Source: Actinobacteria bacterium casp-actino5 (GTDB lineage Bacteria; Actinomycetota; Acidimicrobiia; Acidimicrobiales; Ilumatobacteraceae). From it: a stretch of 60,815 nt of DNA. Both the position numbers and the translations under genes were made by a program. Where the stretch lies: NCBI GenBank assembly GCA_001510385.1, contig LFFE01000020.1:1-60815 (forward strand). The letters run 5' to 3'. Below, piece by piece: positions 18,128-26,302 of this stretch (its first letter is position 1; each line of letters begins with the position of its first letter). Below the pieces are notes generated by a model. The model did not search any database, had not been told where the DNA came from, and saw nothing but the letters and a program-made list of their open reading frames with translations.

Positions 18128-19438
18128 TTAGGAGGATCGACCTGGCTGTTGTGGTCGGCCGCTGCGAATTCGTGGAAGCACGGGTCCGAAGGTCGCCGTC
18201 GAGATCACCCCAGACCAGATCCCGACGCCATGCGCGGCATCGTCTAACACCGTCATTGGTGAGCGGGCGGCGAGCAGTGAGAACACCAACAACCTGCGTG
18301 CGGGGCGAAGAATCGGGGCAAGCACTAGGAGGATCGGCCACCACACTCGGCGTATTGCTCGCCCGCCTGCGTTCACCGTGTGCAGGGTCCCGGTAGAAAC
18401 GATGTCGAACGACTCCCGATTCGTAAGATCTGGAATCCGTTTGCGGAGACGCTGGGACGCAGCGCAGATGATGGTGAGGGTGGCAGCCACACTGGTGATC
18501 GGACGCCGAATCAGCATTGGTGCAAGAACCGCGACAACGCTCCATGGGGACGTCACGAGAGGCGAGATGTGGTCATTGCCATGACGGCGAGCGAGAGCGG
18601 CCGATGAGCGTCCGTATCCAACGCGTTGCTTCCACCAACTAGCAAACGATGTTCGAGGTTCATGATGGACAATAACCGAGGGGTCGTATCGGATGGTTTT
18701 GCCGGCTGCGGCCAACCGCCAAATAAGGTCGACATCTTCGCCTGTTCGAAGCTCTGGGTCGAAGCCGTCGATCGCAGTGATGTCTGACGTTCGACAAAGG
18801 AGTGCTGCCGATGGCACGTAACTCACTCGGGTTCCTGGTCTGACCGACGCAGCGAGGGGACCGAGATCAAGCGCACCATGACGAAGTTCATGTCGAGCGA
18901 TGAAGCCGTCTCGCGCGATGCTCCGAACGCGAGGTGCGACTGCAGCAACCTCAGGATCATCAAAATGGTGAAGTAACGACCGCAACCATGTCGTGTCCGA
19001 ACCGACGTCAACATCGCCATCAACAAACGCAACAAATTCAGTATCGACGAGATGAAGGGCAGCGTTACGAGCCGAGCTCGGTCCGCCATTTATCTCGATC
19101 CTGATCGCTGCGTCATCAAGCGGTGGTAGTGATCCATCATCGACAACGATGATCTTGATGCCGTCGCCTTCTGGATGCCGATGGGCTCGCGCACCCAATG
19201 CGGGCGTGACGACTGTTACGTGGGCCTCGGGACGTGAATAGTGTTGACCGAAAGCGGGGTGAATCTGGTTGAGGTTGAGCATCCGACGAACGAGTGGTGT
19301 GATCTCGATGTCAGTACCGCCAATGATTTGTGTGACTGTTTCGTCTCCTCGCCGGGATATCCGAAGGATGCTGGGCGGCGAGCCGCCAAGGATTCGCCCC
19401 GGCGTGAGTCGTGTCGTTGTGTCAAGGACGAACTTCAC
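18128..19438 (-). CDS. mftF: Mycofactocin biosynthesis glycosyltransferase MftF
   Basis: 436 aa. The N-terminus (LDTTTRLTPGRILGGSPPSILRIS) is the MftF-specific lead domain. A GT2 domain follows with IIVVDDGS (about residue 104), GGPSSARNAAL (about 125) and the DxD-type FVDGDVDVGSD (about 145), then GFDPELRTGEDVDLIWRL acceptor-binding block and membrane-associated hydrophobic segments in the C-terminal third. MftF adds beta-1,4-glucose units to premycofactocin. Its GTG start overlaps the stop of mftE (GTGA). The rest of the mycofactocin cluster (mftA-D) is not in this window, which is unusual because the genes are normally contiguous. Confidence 0.85.
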   Translation of the reverse strand: MKFVLDTTTRLTPGRILGGSPPSILRISRRGDETVTQIIGGTDIEITPLVRRMLNLNQIHPAFGQHYSRPEAHVTVVTPALGARAHRHPEGDGIKIIVVDDGSLPPLDDAAIRIEINGGPSSARNAALHLVDTEFVAFVDGDVDVGSDTTWLRSLLHHFDDPEVAAVAPRVRSIARDGFIARHELRHGALDLGPLAASVRPGTRVSYVPSAALLCRTSDITAIDGFDPELRTGEDVDLIWRLAAAGKTIRYDPSVIVHHEPRTSFASWWKQRVGYGRSSAALARRHGNDHISPLVTSPWSVVAVLAPMLIRRPITSVAATLTIICAASQRLRKRIPDLTNRESFDIVSTGTLHTVNAGGRAIRRVWWPILLVLAPILRPARRLLVFSLLAARSPMTVLDDAAHGVGIWSGVISTATFGPVLPRIRSGRPQQPGRSS

Positions 19439-20106
19439 GAGTTATCACGAATGATGTTTGCAAGGTCGTCAACCCATGCTGAAAGCCACTGCTCACCTTC
19501 GGCGGCGGTGGCTCCTGTTGGGTCGCCGAGCACTCCTGTTGGAGACAGCGACTGCACTCCGAGTGTTGCGAGATCATCGATCGTCGGTATTGGGCCGCTC
19601 GTCATTGATGGCAACGCAACCTCCTTTGGGGCGATGGACAGCATCACCGACGTCTCAATGCGTCCGGCGTGAAGGTCGTCGGGTGAACCTTTCGGCCACC
19701 AGGCGACGACATGACGTCCTTCGCCATGAAGGGTGTTGCATGCGGACGTAACAGCGGCAAAATTTCCGCCGTGTCCGTTCACCAGAATGATGCGGTGGGC
19801 CCAGTCAGCGGAACGGCATAGCTCGACAACACAGAGAATGAGGGCTTCGTTCCCGATCGACAACGTTCCAGGAAAACCTTGATGTTCTCCCGACGCCGTG
19901 ATCGACATCGCTGGTGCCACATAACAATTACCAGATCGTGCCGCGCTGCGTGCTGCGATCTCTTGAGCGATTTGCGTGTCGGTATCCAGCGGGAGGTGCG
20001 GGCCGTGTTGCTCGCATGAACCAATCGGAATGAGCAAGGTGATGATGTTCGTGAGGTCTGGCCAACGAGCAGCACCCAAGTGGTGGTTGCGTGGGCTGAA
20101 ACTCAT
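19435..20106 (-). CDS. mftE: Mycofactocin system creatininase-family peptidase MftE
   Basis: 223 aa from the ATG at 20106; a longer in-frame start at 20193 would overlap the divergent NUDIX gene and adds no conserved residues. The creatininase metal site is visible in LLIPIGSCEQHGPHLPLDTDTQIA (about residues 23-46, Glu/His/Asp ligands) and VNGHGGN (about 110-116), with HAGRIETS further on. MftE cleaves the modified MftA leader-core peptide to release the glycine-free dipeptide unit. Its translational coupling to mftF fixes the subgroup. General creatininase activity is the alternative, and less likely. Confidence 0.83.
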   Translation of the reverse strand: MSFSPRNHHLGAARWPDLTNIITLLIPIGSCEQHGPHLPLDTDTQIAQEIAARSAARSGNCYVAPAMSITASGEHQGFPGTLSIGNEALILCVVELCRSADWAHRIILVNGHGGNFAAVTSACNTLHGEGRHVVAWWPKGSPDDLHAGRIETSVMLSIAPKEVALPSMTSGPIPTIDDLATLGVQSLSPTGVLGDPTGATAAEGEQWLSAWVDDLANIIRDNS

Positions 20107-20169
20107 CGCTCCATCATTGCTCATCTGAGGAGTACGCAAAGAAGGCCGGAGATCTGTGAAACTGTCGAG

Positions 20170-20721
20170 GTGAGCGACATCGATACGAACCAAAACACCG
20201 AGACAGATGTTGAATGGCTTTCTGAAGAGGATATGGCGGTCACTCGATCGCGAATGCCAATCGTATATGTCGATGCTGTGCCGGTTCGGGTTGACACCAA
20301 TGGCAATGTCACCGAGGTCGGCATGTTGTTGCGTGTGGCACCAGACGGCAACATCTCACGAACGTTCATTTCTGGACGAGTGCTCTACGGCGAACGAGTT
20401 CGAGATGCGCTGCTTCGTCATTGTGAGAAAGACCTGGGTCCACTTGCGCTTCCTCGACTCCCAGTTTCTCCGGCGCCCTTCACTGTGGCCGAGTACTTTC
20501 CCGATCCGAGTATCAGTGGGTTTTATGACCCACGCCAGCATGCGGTGAGCCTTGCCTATGTCGTTCCGGTTGACGGTGAGTGCGAACCAACGCAGAAGGC
20601 GTTAGATCTTTCGTGGTTCTCACCAAGTGAGGCGGTATCGGACGGGGTGCGGCAACAAATGACGAGTGGGCACGATCGACTCATCCGTCTCGCCCTTGCT
20701 CATGTTGCACAACTTCCCTGA
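20170..20721 (+). CDS. NUDIX hydrolase family protein (DUF4916)
   Basis: 183 aa from the GTG at 20170. It has the conserved opening LSEEDMAVTRSRMPIVYVDAVPVRVD (about residues 16-41), GRVLYGERVRDALLRHCEKDLGP (about 76-98) in the NUDIX-helix position and AEYFPDP...DPRQHAVSLAYVVPVDG. The helix is degenerate compared with GX5EX7REUXEEXGU, as usual for this actinobacterial family, so hydrolase activity is uncertain. It starts 64 bp from the divergent mftE and ends in a hairpin (20720-20738). Confidence 0.82.
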   Translation: MSDIDTNQNTETDVEWLSEEDMAVTRSRMPIVYVDAVPVRVDTNGNVTEVGMLLRVAPDGNISRTFISGRVLYGERVRDALLRHCEKDLGPLALPRLPVSPAPFTVAEYFPDPSISGFYDPRQHAVSLAYVVPVDGECEPTQKALDLSWFSPSEAVSDGVRQQMTSGHDRLIRLALAHVAQLP

Positions 20722-20738
20722 CGCGCGAAATCCGCGTC
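20720..20738 (+). terminator. Possible terminator hairpin after the NUDIX gene
   Basis: GACGCG and CGCGTC form a perfect 6-bp stem with a 7-nt loop that starts at the stop codon of the NUDIX gene. There is no U-tract after it, so it would be a weak or Rho-assisted terminator. Confidence 0.35.
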
Positions 20739-20769
20739 GGTAGCGTTCTGCACATCTACTATCTCTTAT

Positions 20770-21603
20770 GTGATCGAAGCGTCCGCAATACGTCGTAGTG
20801 CAAGTGCAATGCGGACTGCGCTCGTCGGTCAGCAGACGATCTGCTTCTCCTCTCGCAAACTTTCTGGGCCCGCTCCGGGCGTTGGCAGAGTCATCGAGAA
20901 CATTGAGCGTGATGGTCGCGAGTTTGAATTCACCTGGGACGACGGCCTGGTATTGCACACAAACCTTCGTCGTTCGGGCTCATGGGATCTGTATCGCGTC
21001 GGCCATCGGTGGCGCCGGAAGCAGGCTGACGCAACCGCGCTCATTGAGTCTGAGGATTGGGTGGCTGTGTGCTTCGATGCAGCCGAAGTCGAGACCTACC
21101 GTAAAGAGCCGATTGACAGACATCCATCTCGTGGTCGAATCGGACCTGACCTTTCGGACCCTTCAGTTGATCGAGAATTAGCGGTTGAAGCGATTCTTCG
21201 CTACGCAGATCCATCAACTCGTATTCGTGAAGCTCTGTTGGATGCGCGTGTCGTTCGTGGGCTCGGCAACGTTTACGCCGCTGAAGCGCTTTGGGCAACC
21301 CGACTCAGTCCTTGGGCTCGTGTTGGTGACATCGCTCGTTCGGATCTCATCATGTTGGTCAACTACGCATCGCGAATTCTCGCCGAGCACCTGGACGCCC
21401 TCGGCGACGACGGATTTGTCAACCTCGTGCCATTTGAGGTCTATGGACGCAATGGCCGAGTCTGCAATCGTTGTGGAGACTCAATTGATGTCACTGCCGC
21501 ACCACCGGACGATCGACCGGTGTACTGGTGCCCAGGTTGCCAGACCCGACTTGACTGGCGACTCCTTGACGACACTCCTCCGAGAGGCGCGCAACCTTCG
21601 TAG
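20770..21603 (+). CDS. Fpg/Nei family DNA glycosylase, N-terminal proline missing
   Basis: 277 aa from a GTG start. The helix-two-turn-helix block RGLGNVYAAEALW (about residues 160-172) and a C-terminal zinc finger with two CxxC pairs (CNRCG and CPGCQ, about 231-260) identify the Fpg/Nei family, which excises oxidised bases. The catalytic N-terminus of the family is Met-Pro-Glu; here it reads Met-Ile-Glu (MIEASAIRR), so the Schiff-base proline is absent while the glutamate is kept. No in-frame alternative start gives a proline. It may be a non-canonical member of the MIE-type, or catalytically impaired. It is not in an operon with obvious repair genes. Confidence 0.85.
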   Translation: MIEASAIRRSASAMRTALVGQQTICFSSRKLSGPAPGVGRVIENIERDGREFEFTWDDGLVLHTNLRRSGSWDLYRVGHRWRRKQADATALIESEDWVAVCFDAAEVETYRKEPIDRHPSRGRIGPDLSDPSVDRELAVEAILRYADPSTRIREALLDARVVRGLGNVYAAEALWATRLSPWARVGDIARSDLIMLVNYASRILAEHLDALGDDGFVNLVPFEVYGRNGRVCNRCGDSIDVTAAPPDDRPVYWCPGCQTRLDWRLLDDTPPRGAQPS

Positions 21604-21613
21604 TTGTCGAGAC

Positions 21614-22015
21614 TCAGTGAGTTTCGGGCACTCGTCCGAGCACGCGGTCGACAGCGATCACGATTGCGACGCGATCATCTCGTTCGGCTGGTTGCCGATA
21701 TCGGCTGGCGTAACGCTGTTCAGCAAGTTGTACCTCATCAGCATCCCTCGTTACTCGGGCGATGCCTTCAAATGAAAGCCACCTTGGTCCGTCGACTTGA
21801 CTGACGACTGCTCGACAGTTTCGTTCCGCATTCAACACTTTCTGCGAACCGTCGATAGCGATGATCATCGCTGTCGCTGATGACATGTCATAACTGAACC
21901 CAACAGGTACGACGTGAGGGGAGCCATCTGCTCTCAACGTTGTGAGAGTCGCCAGCACATATTCGCGAAGAAAATCTTGAGCGGCGTCCGAAAGATGATG
22001 TGGGTCGAGTGCCAT
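21614..22015 (-). CDS. PPOX-class flavin/F420-dependent split-barrel oxidoreductase
   Basis: 133 aa, a typical length for the split beta-barrel family. It begins LSDAAQDFLREYVLATLTTLRADGSPHVVPVGFSYD (about residues 8-43), the standard N-terminal block of actinobacterial PPOX-class F420-dependent proteins, and continues with RNCRAVVSQVDGPRWLSFEGIARV. Cofactor may be F420, FMN or heme; sequence alone does not decide. The stop is convergent 10 bp from the glycosylase, and the gene lies immediately downstream (20 bp) of the ABC permease on the same strand. Confidence 0.8.
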   Translation of the reverse strand: MALDPHHLSDAAQDFLREYVLATLTTLRADGSPHVVPVGFSYDMSSATAMIIAIDGSQKVLNAERNCRAVVSQVDGPRWLSFEGIARVTRDADEVQLAEQRYASRYRQPAERDDRVAIVIAVDRVLGRVPETH

Positions 22016-22035
22016 TGTCGCTTCTTCCGATGTAT

Positions 22036-24579
22036 CTACTGAGTTGAAATTGCTTCGAGCACGTCAAGACGCGCTGCGCGCCGGGCAGGGAACCATGCAG
22101 CGACGACACCGAGGAGGCCTCCAACGATGATGTAGACGACAAGTTGTCCCCACGGGATACCAAGTTTGCTCACGAACGAATCAGGAATTGCGATGACTGC
22201 AGCCCAACCGAGGAGCAGCCCGAGTGCCACTCCGAGCAGGGCTCCGAACAGACTGATAATTGCGGCTTCCCACCTGACACTCGACTGGAGCTGGCGACGT
22301 GTCATTCCGACCGCACGAAGCAGTCCGATTTCTCTCGTACGTTCAAGCACTGCCAGCACCATCGTGTTGACAATTCCAAAGAAGGCAACGACAAGGCACA
22401 GTACGAGCAGGGCGGTGATCACAACCTGCAGTTGTGCAATCTGGCCTTCGGCCTCTTCTTGGAATTCGGTGTTGTCCTGCACGCTGAGTTGTGGGAAGGC
22501 AGCAGTTGTGGCCTCAACAACTGCTCGTCCGACCGCAGGGTCGACACCCTCTGCATAGGTGAGTCCAGCAAAGGTGATCGCATCAGTGATCCGGTGTTCC
22601 CGGGAGAGATCGCGGTCGATGAGCCAGTCAGCCCCGGCGATTGCTGCGTCGTCAAAAATGCCTCGAACATTGAGTGTTGTCACAAATCCATCTTCGAACT
22701 CAACGCTGAGTTGGTCTCCAACAGCGAGTTGCCGTTCTTCGGCAACAGAGTCCAGAATCGCAATGCCATTTCGACCGACTTCCGCTGTGCCGTCGATTAT
22801 TCCCATATTGACGACTGAGGTACCGGTGGTCGAGTCAAAGCCCGTTGCCGTAAGCACCTCGTCCCCGATACGAATCGCGGTTGGGGAGAATCCGGCCACT
22901 TGATCGACTTCGGGTAGTTCGGCCAGTTGCTCAACAAGGAGGCCCGAGAATTCGAGACCTTGGTTGGTTTCGAAAATCCAGAGATCAGCAGAAATTGATT
23001 CGTTGAGCACCTCTTCGAAACTGTCGAGAATTGAGCGAGTGAGCACAGCGACGCCAGAGATGAGGGCGAGGCCAATCATGAGGGCTGTCACGGTCGAACT
23101 TGTGCGCTGCGGATTTCTGCTTGCGTTGCCGCGAGCGATTCGTCCAGTGACTCCGCGGAGTGCGGCTACTGGCGTTCCGATGAATCCGGCGACAGCACCA
23201 GCGAACATTGCGGAGAGCATCGACACACCAATGAAGGTGAGCGCTCCACCAACTCCGATGAGCGCAAGGGTTGCCGAGGTTCCACCTGGGTTTCCGAACA
23301 TGCCAATCGCCATGAACACCAGTCCCAGCAACAGCACCGCGCTACCGAGAGCAATGCGGACAGTAAGTGGCCGTGAGGCCCTACCGCCAGTTCTGAAAGC
23401 TTCAAGCGGGGTGACCCTCGACGCTCTCAGAGCGGGAAGAATTGCGGATGCAAGTGTGACTCCCATCCCAACGATGATCACCACGACAATCGTGCGTGTC
23501 CGAATTTCGAGGGGACCGTCAGGGAATTCCCCGCCGGCCGACGAAAAGAGTCGCTTTAGTGCCGATGCAACACCAAGCCCACCGACGAGGCCAAGGCCTG
23601 AAGCGGCGATACCAATCGAACCAGCCTCAATGAACACCATCTGCATGATTTGCTTTCCGCTCGCTCCGATTGATCGCATAAGACCAAACATTCGGGTGCG
23701 CTGACCAACGAGCGTTGCAAAGGTGTTATTAATGATGAAGGTGCTGACGAACAGTACGACCACGGCGAAACCGAGTAGAACATTGCCAAAGATATTGATA
23801 AACGTTCCGAAGTCTTCTTTTTGTTCGCCGATCACGACTTCTCCGGTAACCGCTTCAAGGTTGTCAGGAAGGACAGCCGAGATAGCGGTGACGAGTTCAT
23901 CGGGGCTCACGCCGGTTGCAGCTGAGACCACCACTGAGTCGATTTGACCGGGCAGACCGAGCACCCGTTGTGTGGTTGGCAGGTCAAACAGAATGAAGAA
24001 TGCTCCTCCGGTACCACCTTCACCAAAGTCGATAGTGCCGCTCAGCGTGAACACCTCGGGCTCACCGGTTGGGAGACTGACGGTGATCTCTTGGCCGACA
24101 ACGAAGCCACCGCGCTCGGCTTGAACTGGGTCAATCACGACTTGCTGGCCGGTTGGGGGTTCGCCTTCGATCATCCTGAACGACGACACTGGGCTTGGTC
24201 CAGACCATGAACCGGTGAATACCGGTGGACCGGTTGGGCGAACGACTTCGTTATTTGCATCAATCGTGTAGGCCCGTTCGAATGAGAACAATCCGCCTTC
24301 GGTGTATTCGGCTTCCGGGAGGTTGGCGATTGCGCTGATGACATCGTCGTTGAAGCGCGGCGTTTCGCCATTCGTTGAGTTCATGTCGTTGCTGGCGCCG
24401 CGCACTTGGGCATCGACTCCGGCAAAGGCATCTTCTGAGACTTGGTTAAAGATTGACCGAAGGCTGTCGGCGAGAACGAATGATCCTGAGACGAAGGCAA
24501 CACCGAGGACCACTGAGATGAGGGTCAGGATGAGGCGACCGAGATTTGCCCGCGCCCCGCGAAGAGCAAGTTTGATCAT
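22036..24579 (-). CDS. ABC transporter permease, FtsX/MacB type with two FtsX domains
   Basis: 847 aa. An N-terminal membrane segment (about residues 15-37) is followed by a large extracytoplasmic MacB-like periplasmic-core domain, then three membrane segments of the first FtsX domain (about residues 265-390), a long hydrophobic linker region (about 405-480), a second extracellular domain and three C-terminal membrane segments with LERTREIGLLRAVGMTRRQL (about 743-762), the signature that contacts the ATPase. It is the permease half of a type VII exporter-like ABC system, likely for lipids, peptides or drugs. The partner ATPase ends 5 bp upstream. Confidence 0.92.
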   Translation of the reverse strand: MIKLALRGARANLGRLILTLISVVLGVAFVSGSFVLADSLRSIFNQVSEDAFAGVDAQVRGASNDMNSTNGETPRFNDDVISAIANLPEAEYTEGGLFSFERAYTIDANNEVVRPTGPPVFTGSWSGPSPVSSFRMIEGEPPTGQQVVIDPVQAERGGFVVGQEITVSLPTGEPEVFTLSGTIDFGEGGTGGAFFILFDLPTTQRVLGLPGQIDSVVVSAATGVSPDELVTAISAVLPDNLEAVTGEVVIGEQKEDFGTFINIFGNVLLGFAVVVLFVSTFIINNTFATLVGQRTRMFGLMRSIGASGKQIMQMVFIEAGSIGIAASGLGLVGGLGVASALKRLFSSAGGEFPDGPLEIRTRTIVVVIIVGMGVTLASAILPALRASRVTPLEAFRTGGRASRPLTVRIALGSAVLLLGLVFMAIGMFGNPGGTSATLALIGVGGALTFIGVSMLSAMFAGAVAGFIGTPVAALRGVTGRIARGNASRNPQRTSSTVTALMIGLALISGVAVLTRSILDSFEEVLNESISADLWIFETNQGLEFSGLLVEQLAELPEVDQVAGFSPTAIRIGDEVLTATGFDSTTGTSVVNMGIIDGTAEVGRNGIAILDSVAEERQLAVGDQLSVEFEDGFVTTLNVRGIFDDAAIAGADWLIDRDLSREHRITDAITFAGLTYAEGVDPAVGRAVVEATTAAFPQLSVQDNTEFQEEAEGQIAQLQVVITALLVLCLVVAFFGIVNTMVLAVLERTREIGLLRAVGMTRRQLQSSVRWEAAIISLFGALLGVALGLLLGWAAVIAIPDSFVSKLGIPWGQLVVYIIVGGLLGVVAAWFPARRAARLDVLEAISTQ

Positions 24580-24584
24580 TGAAC

Positions 24585-25328
24585 TCAGCTGCCGATCGAT
24601 TTCATTGTGTCGAGGATCCGGTCAGCAGTCGGGTTCGCCATGTCGTGAACGATTTCACCGTCATTCAAAAAGAGCACCCGATCTGCAGTGGCAGCAGCGT
24701 TTGCATCATGGGTCACCATCACGATTGTCTGGCCAAATTCGTCGACCGCTCGGCGCATGAATGCCAGCACTTCGCTCCCGGAGTTCGAGTCGAGGTTCCC
24801 GGTTGGTTCGTCGGCAAAAATAATCGTGGGCCGGCTGGCGAGTGCCCGGGCAACTGCAACGCGCTGTTGCTGGCCACCGGAGAGTTCATTTGGTCGGTGT
24901 GAGAGGCGGTCTCGCAACCCGACGGTGTCGATGACGGTGTCGATCCATTCACGATCACCACTGCGTCCACCGAGCGAAAGTGGAAGGTTGATGTTTTCTT
25001 CTGCCGTCAGTGTCGGAACAAGGTTGAACGACTGGAAAATGAAACCAACTTCTGTGCGACGAAGTTCGGTGAGTTTTTTGTCCTTTAAGTCGGCAAGTCG
25101 GGTGTCGCCGATGAATGCATCTCCCGAGGTGAGTCGATCGAGGCCGGCAATGCAGTGCATGAGCGTCGACTTTCCAGATCCGCTTGGCCCCATGATGGCG
25201 GTGAATTGTGCGCCACTGAATTGAACATTCACGTCACGTAGCGCGGTTACTGCAGCGTCTCCGGTGCCATAGGTCTTTGTGCCATTGACGATTCGGGCGG
25301 CAGCGGTCATTGTTGTAGATGCATTCAC
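24585..25328 (-). CDS. ABC transporter ATP-binding protein (MacB/LolD type)
   Basis: 247 aa. Walker A GPSGSGKST is at about residues 47-55, the signature LSGGQQQRVAVARALA at about 148-163 and Walker B TIIFADEPTGNLD just after, with the switch His in VTHD. These are the MacB/LolD/FtsE-branch signatures. It energises the permease that follows by 5 bp. GTG at 25328 or ATG at 25310 are both in frame; either leaves the domain intact. Confidence 0.94.
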   Translation of the reverse strand: MNASTTMTAAARIVNGTKTYGTGDAAVTALRDVNVQFSGAQFTAIMGPSGSGKSTLMHCIAGLDRLTSGDAFIGDTRLADLKDKKLTELRRTEVGFIFQSFNLVPTLTAEENINLPLSLGGRSGDREWIDTVIDTVGLRDRLSHRPNELSGGQQQRVAVARALASRPTIIFADEPTGNLDSNSGSEVLAFMRRAVDEFGQTIVMVTHDANAAATADRVLFLNDGEIVHDMANPTADRILDTMKSIGS

Positions 25329-25403
25329 GGTCTGAAGTCTGCCGTCGATAATCGATTGATGCCACCGGAGAGCAGATTTCGGTCACTGCCTGATCGTTAA
25401 GGT

Positions 25404-25751
25404 ATGTCGATGAGCATTGAGGTGCCCGTTCAAGATCTTCCTCAAACCACGGGGCGTTGCGGATGGTGTTTTGTGGTGACGAGCGGCCCCTCGGGCGCGC
25501 ACGTATTGTCGCTGTCACCAACATGGTCTGATGCTGGCGACGCAGTGTTTTCGGCGACTAGCGGTCGTCTAGCGGCGAATGTTGGAGCATCAGGAGTGGT
25601 GACGATGGTGTATCCGCCGTTTGCTGATGACGAGCTTGAGGGTTATTCACTCATCGTTGACGCGGAAGCGTCGTTTGATGATGAGACATCATTGCGCTGC
25701 ACACCGTTGCGCGCCGTGTGGCATCGTCCTGCCCCGCCGGCAAGTAAGTGA
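25404..25751 (+). CDS. Small flavin-split-barrel-like protein of unknown function
   Basis: 115 aa. The pattern GWCFVVTSGPSGAHVLSLSPTW...VFSATSGRLAANVGASGVVTMVYPP followed by GYSLIVDAEAS resembles the split beta-barrel of pyridoxamine-phosphate-oxidase-like proteins, but the similarity is structural and weak. There are no motifs that decide a cofactor. It lies 6 bp before the phosphatase gene, so the two probably form an operon. Confidence 0.55.
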   Translation: MSMSIEVPVQDLPQTTGRCGWCFVVTSGPSGAHVLSLSPTWSDAGDAVFSATSGRLAANVGASGVVTMVYPPFADDELEGYSLIVDAEASFDDETSLRCTPLRAVWHRPAPPASK

Positions 25752-25757
25752 ACACGC

Positions 25758-26282
25758 GTGAGTTGGTTGAGTGAGCGACAGCGTGATGGCGGTATCGATG
25801 AGGTGCCCATCGACGGTGACGCCGGGTCGATGTGGCTGTGTGGAAAGCATCGCATTGGTCCGGATCCAGATGGTGTTGCGTCCTCAGTCGATGCCTCCGT
25901 CGTCGTCTGCTTGACCGAGGCTCATGAACTTGCAGATCGTTATCCGGACTATGTCGACTGGTTAACGACCGACCCTCGAGCAATCTGGTTTCCAATTCCC
26001 GACCTGAGTGTTCCCGATAGCGAGGAATGGACGGTGTTGGTTGCCGGTCTCCTCAACCGGGCTCGAAGCGGAGCGAACATCATTATTCACTGCGCTGCAG
26101 GAATTGGGCGTGCCGGTACTGCCGCGTGTTCGGTGTTGTTGGCAGCGGGAATGTCGCTTGATGATGCCGAGCGTCGGGTTGCTGAGTGTCGTATGGGCGC
26201 AGGACCACAATCGCGTGATCAGGCACGGTTCATTCGTGAGTGGGCTGAGTCATCGCCGATCGTGACTCATCCCGATCTTTGA
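25758..26282 (+). CDS. Dual-specificity / tyrosine protein phosphatase family protein
   Basis: 174 aa. The catalytic P-loop IIIHCAAGIGRAGTAA (about residues 108-123) holds the nucleophilic Cys112 and Arg118 of the CX5R motif, and an aspartate in IPDLSVPDSE (about 80-89) can act as general acid. The start (GTG at 25758) is 6 bp after the preceding gene. It would hydrolyse phosphotyrosine or another phosphomonoester in the cytoplasm. It ends convergent to the serine hydrolase gene, with a 20-bp gap. Confidence 0.85.
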   Translation: MSWLSERQRDGGIDEVPIDGDAGSMWLCGKHRIGPDPDGVASSVDASVVVCLTEAHELADRYPDYVDWLTTDPRAIWFPIPDLSVPDSEEWTVLVAGLLNRARSGANIIIHCAAGIGRAGTAACSVLLAAGMSLDDAERRVAECRMGAGPQSRDQARFIREWAESSPIVTHPDL

Positions 26283-26302
26283 CGAGAGTTGCCCGTGTAC
26301 GA

